A stretch of 64,000 bases of DNA. Source: Vitis vinifera. Its lineage: Eukaryota > Streptophyta > Magnoliopsida > Vitales > Vitaceae. The first letter of the stretch is position 1; the number at the start of each line of letters is the position of its first letter. The stretch lies in the NCBI RefSeq assembly GCF_030704535.1, contig NC_081812.1, positions 21,365,501-21,429,500 on the forward strand. The letters run 5' to 3'. Shown piece after piece: positions 46,864 through 59,759 of the stretch. Under the pieces are notes generated by a model. That model searched no databases. It had not been told where the DNA came from and was given only the letters and a program-made list of their open reading frames with translations. A program made the position numbers and the translations under genes.

Positions 46864-48547
46864 ATGGCGCACTGCTGTACCATAGTAGTAGTGGGGTGGG
46901 GAGGGGACATGAGTGGGAAATCAGTTCGCCTTTTTTCTTTTTTTATCATTATGGCAGCTGGAATTTAACTTTGTTGAAGTAGCAATTATCATATCATAGA
47001 GCTCTGGGCTTCTAATTTTGCTTTACGAACAACTACATTAGCTTTAGTAGCCTTGGGCTTTGTCTTAAGAGTGGCGGTAGATGCTATTAATTATTCCTCC
47101 TGTTGTGTGTGTGTGTATTTGCTTTCAATGTATGGTGATGTTGAGAAACTATTTGCCCTAAAAGACTAGATAGGAATTTGAGCATTTATTTTTGAGGCTT
47201 ATATGCATTTAGTATTAACTATTAAGCAACCAACCAAGATGTTCTTGCTCTGGGTTAGCTCTTTTAAGATGCTTTTTGCAAGCCAGCTGTGGGTTACTAT
47301 GATCCAGCACTAATGTCACTTTGGGGCCCGTAACTCGTTTAGAGATGAAATGAGCAACTGGCCCAGAAAACATGGTAGTATCCAAATATGGGAAACTGTG
47401 GTAAATCCAGCTTGTCAGATACGGTAAAAACCGATAAAAAAAAAAGGGTATAGAAAGGCAACAAGAGGAATCAACATCAATAATTATAACTACAGCAAGA
47501 AACATTGTGATTTCTAGCTTGGTAACCAGCTTTTGGTTGGAGCGTACTTCAAGTCCTCAACATCTCAGAATATTACGTAGGGGGCCAAGGAATTTCTGCA
47601 AATGTGCCAGTAAGTAGTTTAACCGATGGTGGTCGGTATGTGCAATTTACTATTATAATATTACTACTATTTGATAATTTACACTTCTAATTCCTAAGCT
47701 GCTTCCTACTTCCTAGTCCCATACTTTTTTCTTTTTGTTTTTTTTTTTCCCTTTTCTTTTTCCTCGTAAATGAATAGACTCGTGGGAAGGCAGCAGAAAG
47801 GGACAGATGAAATGCCGACAAGAAGTTTCAAAGCTGTGCAGACAAAGCTCAAGACATGAAAGAGAAAACAAACTTGGAGTTCTCTGCATGTTACTCACGA
47901 TTATGGATGCTTGCTCTTATCTCATAACACTTTCTAGGACCCTAGCTTCCTGCATTTCACACATTCCCCGGTTGCACGTATCACAGAATCATCAGTCACA
48001 ACCCTTCCCCCTTCCCTGCAGAAATTAGTATTTATATCGAATGAAAGCCAACCAATCAGTTCATTGTCTTTCAAATACAGTCAAAAACCAATATGAAGGA
48101 AATGCTCTGGTTATTAGATCGGAAAAATACCTGTGATAAAATGTTTGGGTCTTGCTACCCACACTGGTTCCCTGGGGAAAAGAAAATTTTATTTTGGTGA
48201 TCTGCTGAGCATTGGGTCCCCTAACACGCAAAACTAACTAGAGGAAAAGAAATGCCATCAAAAACCGCTGGCATCAAACTTGTAACATAAGCCTCCAAGG
48301 AAGAGGGAATAAATTAAAAGGAAAATAGCATCCAAACAATGAAAAGAGCAGCCAAAAGATTTTTCATAAAAACAACTTTGAAGTGATTTGACAAGGGTCG
48401 CTGAAAGAGAGAGTTTCCTATGTGTGATCTCATGGACTAACAATAAATATCAGACTTTTTATCGAAGTCATCATGTATGATGTAAATAGTAATAGAAGGG
48501 ATAAGCAGAGACACAAAAAGATGAAGCAACCGATATCCAGACACAAC
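46864..48547. other. 3' UTR of the CCCH-KH gene and convergent spacer
   Basis: It contains the CCCH-KH 3' UTR and possibly untranslated or coding 3' exons of the minus-strand FRS transcript. An exon-like block on the minus strand (48171-48131) has CCCCAG and CAG|GTATTT borders. Another acceptor, CTGCAG, precedes 48015. Neither could be tied to a known protein. Confidence 0.45.
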
Positions 48548-48676
48548 TTAGAACTCATTTGTTGTGGAGGATTTTCTTCTCTTTGTTGAACCCTTGGGGT
48601 TTGAACAATGGATAGGAGTTTCCCATAGCTTTATGTGTTCCTTCTTATACCGAAGCCCACAAGCATTGCAGAGGGT
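48548..48676 (-). pseudogene. Orphan exon with the second half of a GATA zinc finger
   Basis: After a good acceptor (GATTTTCAG) the minus strand reads TLCNACGLRYKKEHIKLW, then a basic tail (KGSTKRRKSS) and a stop: 42 residues. L-C-N-A-C-G-L-R-Y-K-K is the C-terminal half of a plant GATA finger. The first half (C-x2-C ... T-P-x-W-R) was not found in the upstream 500 bp, nor recognised further up. The frame (phase 0) does not fit the end of the FRS exon at 49173 (phase 2). It may be the last exon of a gene model I have not completed, or a captured or leftover fragment. Confidence 0.5.
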
Positions 48677-49168
48677 CTGAAAATCAAGCAAAAATAAGTA
48701 ATGTCATGAGAAACCAAGTAGGAAGCTACTAAAAGAACAATTGGGATTTAGGATAAACATAAAGTTGAGTTCACTTAAAATAAGGCTTGGTGGGACTGAA
48801 TTTAGAAGATTTTGCTGGGGACTGTGCCGCCGCTGCTTCATGTGTTTCTCTTCTCATTTCTTGTTAGTAGTTGTTGACTGGTTTAAATTTGTGCTAGGAT
48901 TTTAGGGTTCTTTGGAGGAAATCTCCTTGTTTCTTCACTATTTTCTCTCCTTCCTTTCAGGAAGTTCCCCCCCTCCTTTTTTGTATCTTGGCTATAAAAA
49001 CATATATGTGTTTGAAATTGTTCAGCCAATGAGAAGAAAGAAGCTATGATTTCAACTTTCCTATTCCCCTTGTTGCTCATCACAAGTTGGTATTGGTCTC
49101 TTGGATAAGAATGGTCACTATATTTTTGTGCTCAATTCTAAAAATTGTTTAGGGAAAAGCTGAGTGAT

Positions 49169-51465
49169 TTACCCTTGGGCCCTTGGGGCCATAGCGCCAT
49201 GTTGAAGCATCAAGTAATCTGGGGAAGTTGTGAAGCCAGTGGATATAAAATCACTTGTACTCATCGAAGAACCTCCAGGGAAAGCAGGTTCATCTCTAAA
49301 ATACACATCTCCATCTCCATCAAATCGACCAGAGTTCTCTGCTACCTGTTTAAGTTACCCAATTTGAGTATGAAAATTTATATGACTAAATAAAATACAA
49401 TTTCAAAATATATGCCAAATAAAATCCAGTTTCAGAGACATTTTGAGGTGATGTATTGTTTTTGGTGGGTATACTTCAGTCTAATGCATTAGAAAATATA
49501 AGGGGGATGAAGATGTTGAATGAGTGCCTGTGGCCCAGTATTATAACATGCCTCTGGTTCTTGCCTCTAAGTGCAAGGTTCAGGCCATTTTAACTGAGTT
49601 TCATGTTGGTACAAAAAAATAAACTGAGATAAAAAAAGAATTAGGAAGTTTTGCAGCAAAAAGAAAGCCTTCGATAAATGTTCAAGTTTCACACCCAATC
49701 CTTTGGATAACATGTAGCAGAAATATGAGTACCTTTGCCTACCCTACTAGGGGGTAGAGCCAGCAGAAGTCCTCCACAACCCACCAAGCCCCTTGGTCCA
49801 TATGACATATCATTTCTCCACTATTTCAATTAATAGTCAATCATACAAAAATCAATCAGTTGATTTTCTTACTGTATCAATATAATCTTAAAGGTTTCTG
49901 AATTATTAATATACAAAAGCAAAATTGCACAGCTAAAATTATTAAATCCAGATGAGTTTTAGAATAATTGTTCTTCTTCAAGCAATGGGCCCTGACTCCT
50001 AATCGGTGCTCATATGGTGAGATTAGAGTGCTACACTTCACATACAAGAAATGTAGTGTTAACACATAAGTTGCCAAAATGAATGTGAAAGCAATGGTAA
50101 TCTAATCACAAGAATTAATTTTGTCAAATTTTAAAATATACTATCTTGTAAATATCTAAAAATAAAATGAAATCTCATACTAATTGTTTACAAGATATTT
50201 GATTTGAATTATGCAATATTAGAATTTCAGTTTACTAGATTATCACATAAACCATGCCAGGAAATATTTCTCAGCTCCCATCCTCATCCTTATGTTAACA
50301 TATACAACATATCCAACTGCGATAACAAGCAAACCAACCCAGAAAGGTGAAGGGGATGTTGCAAGTTGATTCATTAAAAGAAGAATACACATGAAGAGGG
50401 GAATTAAAATGTTGCAGTCTTCTTGTTGTGGAAAGGCTGGAAGCACCGATTACGTGCAGAAAACAAGAGGTGATATTTTCTATATGCTGCACTACTTTGC
50501 CTTTAGAGGCTTTATTTCGTATACTGCTGCATTAATTGTTAGCCACATTAATATTTTCTCCTGTTGAAGTTCAGAAAGTGGATTTTTCTGCAAGAAGTCA
50601 TAATAATGACCACTAAAGCCTGAAAAGCTTATTGACATCTAAAAAGATTGTGTAGTTACTTTAACATGGAAAATCACATATGGTTCCTATACAGCAAACT
50701 TTACATTTGGTCATTTATTCTTTTTGCTATAAATCATTGGATTTAGATTTTCTCTCTCTTTTGAAGGTGAAAATCTTAACATTGAGAGACTGAAGAGTTT
50801 CAAGTTCAGAGGGTAAAGCCTACAAGGATAAATGTCTATGGCCCTATCATGCTATGCATGTTGGACCTAGATCTAGTAATTTAATATCAAGAATGGCATT
50901 GGTTTATGTTTCACTCGTGGATCATCTTTTGATAAATCAAATTTTTTATCTCCATTCTCCAGTATAGAAAAAAAAAATTCCAATGGACAATAATAATCAA
51001 CCCATATGCAATCTAAATTCATGAAGGTGACTGTTAAGGCACTTCAAAGGAAACCAATGGCATCATGGAGAACAGTCACTTCAAAGCAAAGCAATCACAT
51101 CAAGGACCAAGTTGAGGTTTGGGTGGGATCTCAAATAGTTGTAAGGTTGGAAACAATTGGAGCAGCAAAAAATGGCACTTTTTCCTTTATAGAAGTTGTT
51201 ACCCTTAATTTTCACTAATGAAATTGAGGATAAAAAGAGCAGCATATTTGCTAAAGTTTATATTTATCAATATTAGGTGTGGAAAAAGAATAGTGGACCC
51301 AAATGTGGCTATTGGTGAACATGACGAGTTGTACTTTCAGGCCACTTGTTGATGCAACTGCTGATTTGCATGTTGTAAGCATTTTGTTTTCTAGAACACG
51401 TAGCTTTTCAATTGCAAGGCATGAAACATCCTGCAATGGTAAAATATGCTCTCATATTTACCTAT

Positions 51466-51505
<40 letters not shown>

Positions 51506-54217
51506 AATAATAATAGGCAAATAAAATCCGATTGAAGGCGCCAAGCAAAAAAGGGGGTGCACCCTATGTATAGAGGGGTATACAATAGGCACCAAAAAAC
51601 AAGAGAACCAAACTTCTCACTAAAACAACACAACTCAACCAATCTATCCAGAGTTTAGACTATAAATGAATTTCATCAATGTACAATTTTCCACATTAAA
51701 AGGAACTATAGACCATTCACATATAAATTTAATTAAAATCTCCTTTAGTCTTTTATTTGAAAAATTATATAAACAAACGTAAATAAATTTTATATATATA
51801 GACACACACATACATATGTACATACATGCATTTGTGGAAAAAGTACCTATCATATTTAATATTTCTAGAAATTGGGGGTTTATACTAACTTCACTTTCAT
51901 TTTATCCAATACATGAATAAAAAATAAAGTTAAGAAAGTGAAATATGCAATGGAAAAGAGATCAACTTTTCTACCAAGTATATTGACATCTATTGTTTCT
52001 GTTATATATACTGGAAACTACTAGCATTTCAAATAGCAAGACGATGAAAATCCTACAAACAGAAGCAATTTGGACCAGAAATTAACACCAAATGAGTATG
52101 AAATCATAATAGATAATCATTGGTCAATCATCTCAAATTCTATAGATTGCCAACATGAAAAACTTTTTTTTTTTTTTTTTTTTTGATTGGATCAACATGA
52201 GAAACTATCTCAATACCTGAATATCCATAAGGGCCTTTATCTTTGAAATCTTCTCCAAGCCTTGCATTATCTCATCGAATCTTATGTTAACATGTTGATA
52301 TGCTTCTCCAGATTCAGCAGCCACAGCTGCCATTTTAACTGCCTTATGGCACAAGATTTTAAAATTGTCTGCTGCAGCCAACATAGGGTCTTCTTCTATG
52401 ATAGACCCATGACCATCTCTTACACTTCCAACCCTTGCATCTTTTGTCCACCTATTTAACATGTATTGTGTTGGAACTACCTTAATGTTCCTTTGGTCAA
52501 GCACTTTTAAAGCATGGCTGCACAAAACTCCATCAAATTCAAACTTCATACAACTGCAGACTACTGTATCATTTGATGGATTAAATGTAACTTTATGCTC
52601 TCGAGAATGTTCATATATGTTTACCTTGTACTCAAATAAAGATCCACTTGAACCACACTCATTAACAACCAGATTCAGACACTTCTCATATTCTCGTTGA
52701 AACACTTCAAAGACTTCTGGTGTATAAACATCCCTCGCATGCTTTAACAATATCACATTCCCCAACAATGATGGCAACTGTTCAAATATGTCATAACTAG
52801 CTTCTAATTCTTTGCAACGTAGATCAGACACCATCCTTTCGAAATGCTCAAAAGTTTGCAATATATCTAGGTCAGGGTTTAAGTGATCCATCAAGTTTCT
52901 ATTAAAACTGTTAATTAACTCTGAGTTTTTTAGATCTGCGTAAAAAGTATGCCTTCCATAGGCAATAGCCCATTTCTCTCTTTCATCAAATATCCCCTTC
53001 AACCACTTATTTTTCCGAAGATTGTGTGTATCCAACATTACCTTCCACGCCTGAATGAAGTCCTCTTTATCTTCATGATCATAAATGCAGCTGCTAAAAT
53101 CTCTGGAAAAAGAGCCTGGGCCATCAAACGCATGGCTTAGATGTAAAAGAGCATTGTGGTATATATTCCAGATACATATACGATGATTTGTTTCTGGCAT
53201 CACCAAATTGATCGCTTCACTAATTGCTGCATGTTGATCTGTGAGAATTGTCTTTGGCTTCTGTCCAGACATTGCTGTCATAAATGTTTGAAATAGTACC
53301 TCAAAAGATCCAATAGTATCATCATATAAAAGTGCAGCACCAAATATAACTACTTGCTTGTGATGATTCACACCAACAAATGGCACTAATGGTTGGCAAT
53401 CTTTGTTAGTTCTGAAAGTTGTATCGAAGCAAACCACATCACCAAACTGGCCATAGTCCACAATCATCTGTTTATCAGCCCAAAATATGTTGGTTATATA
53501 ATCATCAATATCATGTTGCACTTCATAAAAGAATGACGGATCTTCCAATTGCCGCTTCTGTAGACAATCCAACAAAATTATTTCCTCTCCTTCCTTCATT
53601 TCTCTTCTCCTCCTAGAATGCAAATGGTTGTTATAGTCAAAGGCTGATTCTGAGTGTCTCCTAAAACTATCCTCTGAGTCAACACCAGCAGCTTGAGCAT
53701 CAGTTAATCTCCCTTCTGGTGGTACACTGCAGGCTTCATCTGGGGCCCTAACTTCATGATTGTGTTTAGCTTCAAAATGGATGACAGCATATTTACCATT
53801 GGATTGGCGAGAAACGACCATTTGTGCCAAGCAACCGGTTTTCCTTTCCTTCCTACGTTTCCTCGCATTAGCACCATATTTGTCATTCTGTACAAAACTT
53901 TCTTTAGAGCAAGGAAACCTTCTTGCTAGCACTTCACCATTCATCTCACTCTTGTCTAAATGATTATTCCTAACAGTAAACCCTGTCAATCTAGCATAAT
54001 TACTGTAAAATTCATATGCTTGATCATCAGATTCAAACTCCATTCCAATTTTTGGTACCATATCCATGCCAGCTTCTTCTTCTAAAGAAATATTAGGTTG
54101 TGCATTATCAACAGAGGGAATTACTATGTCAAATTCCAAGACTTGTGAACTAAGAGGTTTTACCTCCATATCATCTTCAGCCAGAGTACTGCTTGTTCCA
54201 ATATCAGTTCCATCCAT
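49169..54217 (-). CDS. FAR1/FHY3-related (FRS) transcription factor
   Basis: Domesticated MULE transposase family; members are nuclear transcription factors in light and stress signalling (family knowledge). The main exon is 54217-52217 (667 codons), ending at a donor (CAG|GTATTG). A second exon, 49345-49173, fits in phase (VAENSGRFDGDGDVYFR...). It can either stop at TAA 49171-49169 or splice on at GG|GTAAAT. Order of domains: FAR1 DNA-binding domain (about 62-155, with conserved Cys/His near the end), MULE transposase domain (about 250-355, with VCFDTTF and ILTDQHAAI), and SWIM zinc finger (about 575-605, C-x-C ... C-S-H). The start was chosen because ATG-GAT-GG follows the leader directly and an acidic N-terminus follows. 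The 3' end is uncertain. FRS5-like is the closest guess. Confidence 0.85.
49346..52216 (-). other. Long intron of the FRS gene
   Basis: 2.87 kb, AT-rich. It includes a (GA)n run at 51474-51500, a LINE-like 3' end (51500-51660) and a T-run at 52163-52183. A hydrophobic 67-codon frame at 50446-50243 (minus) has no upstream support. No other gene is seen. Confidence 0.5.
51474..51660 (-). mobile_element. (GA)n tract and LINE 3' end
   Basis: A GA dinucleotide run (51474-51500) adjoins sequence that on the minus strand has GGTGCCTATTGTATACCC and GCTTGGCGCCTTC. These resemble the terminal part of the LINE at 10229, which also has GGCGCC and GTAT motifs. Confidence 0.45.
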
Positions 54218-54765
54218 CCACCTTCAGCAAAGAGTCAAAAAAAAAAAAAAACAGCATTTAGGAAAAAGCAGCATTGATGTCTAGCACAAAATCTTAGGCA
54301 GGTGCATATTAGAAAAAAAATCAAAATGAATAAAAATTCTTATAACAGTGGTAGTTCTTTAAAACATGCAATCTGTTGCTGCTCCTATAATTGATTAATT
54401 CCCTACACTTACCCTCTGTTTGGTCGGTTGATGTGAAAATGAACGAGAAAAAGGAGGATCTCACAACAAAATCATTAGAGCTCTTGTGATTTCTGACATT
54501 CCTTTTTCAAGAAAAAGACATGTCTTTTTTTTTATTTATTAAAATCTTAACATTTATACCACACTGCATTTTTATCATCTTATGAAATAACCAGAAAATC
54601 ACCATAGAAAAAGACATGAAAGCTACGGCTCTAATAAGCAATTGCCATAGCTTGTATGATTTTGAATTTTCTTTCATCACAACCAAACAGAACGGAGAAT
54701 TTTGAATGCTGTTTCACAAAAAGCATCAACAAAAGGAAGAAAATAATCTTCATTCAACTAAGCCA

Positions 54766-55205
54766 AAATGATATCACTGTTTCCAACATTTTCTCAGCAA
54801 CCAAAGACACAGAAGAAAACACAAATTCCAGGGAGAACCCTAATTGTCCAATTGATTTCAAGAGGGGGGGGGGAGGGGAAGTAGGAGCGCTTCGACTCCT
54901 AAAAGCGAGCTATTGCTATAAAATTGGCTGTAAGCTAGGATTTCTAGTTTTCTTCCAGTTTCAGCTCAACCAGAAGTAACCGATAATTTTCATCTCTATC
55001 ACATAATACATCAATAAAATAAACAACTACCTGTAAGCAATGGAAAAATGCAATCACAGTTTCCAATATTTTCTCGGCAACCAAGCGCAACCACATAACA
55101 AACCACAAATCCCTCGGAGAACCCTAGCGGTCCTCGGGATTCCATAGGACAAGACAGGAGAGCTTCGTCTCCGACAAGCGATTGCCATAAAATTGGCAGT
55201 GTGAT
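54766..55205 (-). repeat. Diverged duplication in the FRS leader region
   Basis: The segments at about 54766-54945 and 55044-55205 share CACTGTTTCCAACATTTTCT/CACAGTTTCCAATATTTTCT, GAGAACCCTA, AGCGCTTCG/AGAGCTTCG, and CCATAAAATTGGC/CTATAAAATTGGC words. A second pair of shared words, ACCAAACAGAACGGAGAA and ACCAAACAGAACAGAGAA, lies nearby (about 54680 and 55262). The region is 5' of the FRS ATG, probably intron or leader. Confidence 0.7.
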
Positions 55206-55371
55206 GCACCATTTCAAGTTTTCTCTCATTTTCCTTTTCTTTTCTTTCACTTTTTCCGCAACCAAACAGAACAGAGAAATTCGACTGGCGTTTCAGAAAA
55301 TCTATCAAGAAATGATTGGAAAAAGAACAAAGCAAGTAAAATAAAAAAGGAAAATATTAGAGGGGGAATAC

Positions 55372-55600
55372 CCTGAAAGCGTGGGTGTGCCGTGCGCTCC
55401 CGCTTGAAATTAAAGTGTTTTTTGGGAGGCAAAGGATCTTCTCCGCTGCAAATCCCACGAGTTCATCCGGTAACCTAAGGCTGGGGATTCTGTATGAAGC
55501 AGGGGTGACACTGTCATTTCGTTCACAATATGAAGCTTTCTTAAATTACAAAATTGCCCATCCTCTTATACCTTCTCGACGGAAATATCCCTTGCTTATG
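55372..55600 (-). other. Probable 5' UTR exon of the FRS gene
   Basis: A GC-richer stretch on the minus strand ends in a donor (CTTTCAGG|GTATTC, low end 55372). An acceptor just upstream of the FRS ATG at 54217 would complete a leader intron. The start site is unknown. Confidence 0.4.
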
Positions 55601-56710
55601 TAAATCATCCTCTACTTTTTACACATCTTTGCTTTAAACTTCATTTTGCAACCAATCTCCTCTTAAATTATAACTAGATGTGAAATAGACTTGAGAGGAT
55701 TCCGCGAGCCAATTTTGATAATTATTTCTAATGTTGGAGTTAGATTTGGATTAATTTAATATTTTTATAATATTTGTAATTTATATTATCTAATATAATA
55801 ATTTTACTTTTAAAAAAAATAAAAAATATCATATTATAATTATATGGCATACTTTTAAAAAATATATTTTTATTTATTATTATTATTTTATAATTTGATA
55901 TCATTTATTATTAAATTTGGATATAAATGTATTATTATAATTGGATTTTCAATGTACCAACCTGAATTTAATTTTTGATGATTTATTTTGGATTAATTTT
56001 TATTTAAAATTAATTTTACTCGCATCCCTCAATAACGTACAAACCTTCTTATCTTTACGCTCTGATTTTAAAAGGCTCAAATTAATTGACGAAATGAATC
56101 GCAAAAAAATTAATAAAAGTTTTAGACCAAAAAATAGAATATGTGAAAAAATACAGAAGTTTCGAAACAAGGTAGAATAGAATGTTAATATGGATGAATA
56201 AAATAAAATTTATATAATATAAATTTTATGACAATATTAAGAAGAAAGTGAAAACTAAAATGCTAATTTCAAATATATAGTCCTAGTCGGCTTGGCCATG
56301 CTCTTAGTGGGCCGATGCACTTGAACCACCGGGCCCAATTTATTCATCCCTGTTGGGCTTCGTGCCCAACACCAATGTATAACGACCCAATCGTCCTTAC
56401 GTATACACAGTTATAGTCATACATCGCTCTTTCCCTTCTTTTCCTTGGGTGTTCACCAAATTTAACAGAATCGCTTCTGATAAGGTATGTGATAAAATAA
56501 TCCCAATTAAATACGGATTATTCGAAATAAATTTTGGTGTGGATGCCATACACCATTATTTATTTATTTATTTTTAATCATGGATACACCCACATAATAT
56601 GTTATGATATGTCCCTCATCATTTAAAATAATTTAGATTTAATTGACAAAATAAAAACAATATTTTTATTCGCCCAAAAAACTACATACACCGAACAGAA
56701 AAGCATTTTT
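55601..56710. other. AT-rich spacer
   Basis: No gene is seen. Mostly A/T-rich sequence, with a GC-richer patch at about 56280-56400. Confidence 0.6.
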
Positions 56711-57195
56711 TCAAGTGTAGTTGCCTCCGGTGCCATACCCAGTCTTGGCTCCCCCACCTTCGACGCGAGGATTCTGAGCCAACGCTCCCCCAGTCCCCGG
56801 ATTTATCCCAATTGGCCTGCCTGGGACCCCGGTCGCGGCAGAGTAGGTGGTGCCGGCAGGAACTGCTGCTTGGCCTGGCCCAGCCGTGTAGTGGGCCTCA
56901 CCGCCCACCGCTGCGGCCTGCCTCCCGGCGGCGTTGTTCTCGTAGGCCTCCTGCTTCTTGATCTCCGCGTCCGCTTTCTTCTCCTCTTTTTTCTGGGTCG
57001 CAATTTGCTTCTCCATCTCACCATGAGCCGTCAACTTCTCTACCTGAACAGAGACATTAACAAATAAACCAATAATATTAATGACTAATTAGGAATGAAG
57101 AGAAGAACCTTTTCTTGGACAGTGGCTTTGGTTTTCTCCATTCCAGCCTTGGCTGAAGCCGCGACGTTAGCGGCTTTCTCCTTCACGGACTCCAT
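56711..57195 (-). CDS. LEA_1 (group 4) protein, first of three tandem copies
   Basis: Small hydrophilic desiccation protectant of the LEA_1 family (Arabidopsis LEA6/18/46 type), thought to be disordered in water and to protect enzymes and membranes during drying (family knowledge). Exons 57195-57109 and 57043-56711 (intron 65 bp) give 139 residues. The family N-terminus is plain: ESVKEKAANVAASAKAGMEK, KTKATVQEK, then LTAHGEMEKQIATQKK and an Ala/Lys/Glu-rich helix. The C-terminal half is Gly/Pro/Ala-rich and ends GYGTGGNYT. It lacks the short MQxGK leader of the other two copies. The G-box/ABRE upstream implies ABA or drought control. Confidence 0.92.
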
Positions 57196-57276
57196 TTCCT
57201 TTCTCTCTTTTCCTTCACTTCAACCGCTCAGAAACCGAATCTACGACAAAGAAAGTGGAGTTTCAACAGTTCCGTT

Positions 57277-57372
57277 CATATAGAAGTGGAAGGTGATCGA
57301 GGTGACGACACGTCTCGTAAGAAAATGTTACGTGGAGGTAGTCAAAGGTATTATTCATCCTCCGGACACGTG
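57277..57372 (-). promoter_or_regulatory. TATA box and ABRE/G-box of the first LEA gene
   Basis: On the minus strand CTATATGA lies at 57284-57277, about 80 bp upstream of the ATG. Upstream are ACGT-core motifs: ACACGTC (about 57309), TACGTGG (about 57330) and a full CACGTG at 57367-57372 within GGCACGTGTCC, which matches the ABA-response element. Confidence 0.7.
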
Positions 57373-57399
57373 CCCGACAGTTGTCAACTTGGCCGTTTA

Positions 57400-59098
57400 A
57401 TTTGGGCTATATGTTCTCAAATTTGTGGATATAATTTTAAATAGACAAAAAAAAAACCCTCATGCATTTCCTTTCTTTTTAAAAAATTATTTTAACATTA
57501 CATGAGAATAAAAATATTTAGGTGATGTTTAGGAATGTTTTTTATTTTTATTTAAAAAATTAGAAAGTCATATAGGAATTCTTAGAAATAAAATAGATAC
57601 ATTAAAATTTTAAAATTATAAAAATTTCATCTATAGTCAACAACCAATATTTTCGTAACGGATCCATGAATCAAGAAAATTACCAAATCAGGATCTAATA
57701 TCATGATCCAAAAAGTAACATCATAAATATATAATTTATTTTTTATTAAAATTAACAATAATTTAAAAAAATTATAAATATAAATAAAATTAAAAATCAA
57801 TAATATTTATTTTTTTCATCTTTTATATAAATATATTAATATTTTAAAATTTATTAAATAAAATATATATAATATTACACACTAAAAAATATTAAATATT
57901 TGAAATGATTTTTATAACTCTTGGCACAAACCCATGAGTAGCAGGTTGGTGCAACCATGCTTACCTTGAACCTTTGGTCCAAGGTTTTGGGCAGAAAATT
58001 ATGCATATTTAAATATCGATATGAGCTGTGTGCATCACAACTGGCTGTTGGGCCATGGAGGATTGGGCCGTTAAAGTTACGTGGCCCATAGGTACTGAAT
58101 CACAAGGAATATTGACTTAAACATGCATAGTTACATTGCCCAAATGTTTAAAACATTGTTAAGAACACACGATAATTTTTTATTATTTTTTCATTTGTGA
58201 ATCCCATGCAAAAAAGTCATAATAATAGATTTTGGACTTCACGAGTTGTATTAACTATTAACAACCTGTATTGTACTATTTAAGGGGGTATTCATAAGAG
58301 GAAAACAAGTCGAAGCCTATAAGTTTAGACTTTCACTTTAAACTCATTATGACACAATCATACATTGAGTGCGTTAGTGATTCATTGACAATTAGCCAAC
58401 TTACGCAGTGTCGACTAGGAAGATGCTTGGACCTGATCTTGTGATTTTGATATTTTTACAATTTTTTATTGAATATTTAGAAAATGTGATTTTTAAAATA
58501 AGTCGTACGACTTTAGAGATGAGTTTAATATTATTATATAAAATTTGAATAATATTTTCAATCACTTCTTTAATAGCGTGAATATTGGAAAGAAACCTAA
58601 TATCATTCGTTGGATGTTTAAAGCTCTTTGATCAACTTTGGTCACGTTATTTGGAAGTCAATGATTGGATTTTGATATAAATTAAATACAAATTTTCTTG
58701 GTGTTTCAGATAAAATTTAATATTTATTATTTAATTATTATTTTAAATATTAAAATTATTTAATAAAAATATACACTTAAAAATAAATTAATTTTTTTAT
58801 TTATTAACTAAAATTATTTTTTGCTTTCACATGTTTTATCAAATATGTTTAATTTATTTAATAGCTTAATGAAATATATTAACTCATTTTAAATTATTAA
58901 ATTAATTTAAAGAGACACATTCATATTAAATATTTTTTAATTAAGTCTAAAAACAGATGGAAGTGGAAAATTCAATATAGAAACTGATGGTAGTGGATAA
59001 GTACTTAGTGTTTTTATTCAATTCAAAAGCGAAAGCATTACACCGAGACACTTCACACAACTAAAATTAAAACCACCAAACACGCAAATTAAGCAACT
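57400..59098. other. Spacer between LEA genes 1 and 2
   Basis: AT-rich, with no gene seen. A small GC-richer patch lies at about 57950-58110. Confidence 0.6.
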
Positions 59099-59625
59099 CT
59101 AGATCCCACTTCCATTGGTGGTTCCGCCATAGTTCATGTCCCTGGTGGCGGCGCCACCGGTGGCGTCGGTGCCACCTGTCCCATAGCCTGGGTGGTGAAT
59201 GCCAGTTGCCCCCCCAGTGGTGTGCAACGGCACTCTGCCTTGGCCACCAGTGGCTGCGGCTTCCCTTGCAGCTGCATTGTGTTCCTGAGCCATCTGCTTG
59301 TCCATCTCCGCCTGTGTCTTCAGCACGTCCTTCTTCTCGGTTGCTATTTCCTTCTCCATCGGATCATGCGCCGTCATCCTCTCCTTCTACACAAAAGTAC
59401 GCAGCAAGGACAGAGAACGAATCAAATATTACAAATGAATGGGAAAATTAAAGAATGAACAGATAATTACGTATAAACGCATGTGCTCGAGACTCTGAAA
59501 ATATTATGAAAGAGTACCTTTTCTTGAGCAGTGGCCTTGGTTTTCTCCATGCCAGCTCTGGCAGAGGCCGCAACATTGCTGGCTTTCTCCTTCATGGCCT
59601 CCGCTGCACCCTTCCCTGCCTGCAT
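59099..59625 (-). CDS. LEA_1 (group 4) protein, second tandem copy
   Basis: Same family and two-exon structure as its neighbours. Exons 59625-59518 (36 codons) and 59386-59099 give 131 residues; the intron is 131 bp and begins and ends canonically (AAG|GTACTC, TGTGTAG|AAG). It begins MQAGKGAAEAMKEKASNIAA and has KTKATAQEK at the exon end. ERMTAHDPMEKEIATEKK, the family's second block, follows. The tail is Gly/Thr-rich (HHPGYGTGG, NYGGTTNGSGI). It is the most compact of the three and has no repeat expansion. Confidence 0.92.
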
Positions 59626-59759
59626 CTTTGCGCCTTTTCTCTTCTTCTCCTTTCTTCTTCACTTCACACAGTACAGATTAATAGACGAATGAACATAGGA
59701 TGAGAAAAATCCCCGCTGGAACTGGGTTTAAATTGATGTAAAATGTAATATGTATAGGA

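Noticed and set aside
48015-48171. Two exon-like blocks on the minus strand continuing the FRS frame
   Set aside because: Splice-like borders exist, but the joined peptide (ending ECVKCRKLGS or GKGEGL depending on phase) matches no known FRS tail. Left as unproven.
49515-49620. A second SINE-like stretch (GTGGCCCAGT ... AAGGTTCAGGCC)
   Set aside because: The A- and B-box resemblance is weak and spacing is irregular; not enough to call.
50243-50446. A hydrophobic 67-codon minus-strand frame inside the FRS intron
   Set aside because: It has a membrane-like run but no family match and no supporting exon neighbours; probably chance in AT-rich DNA.
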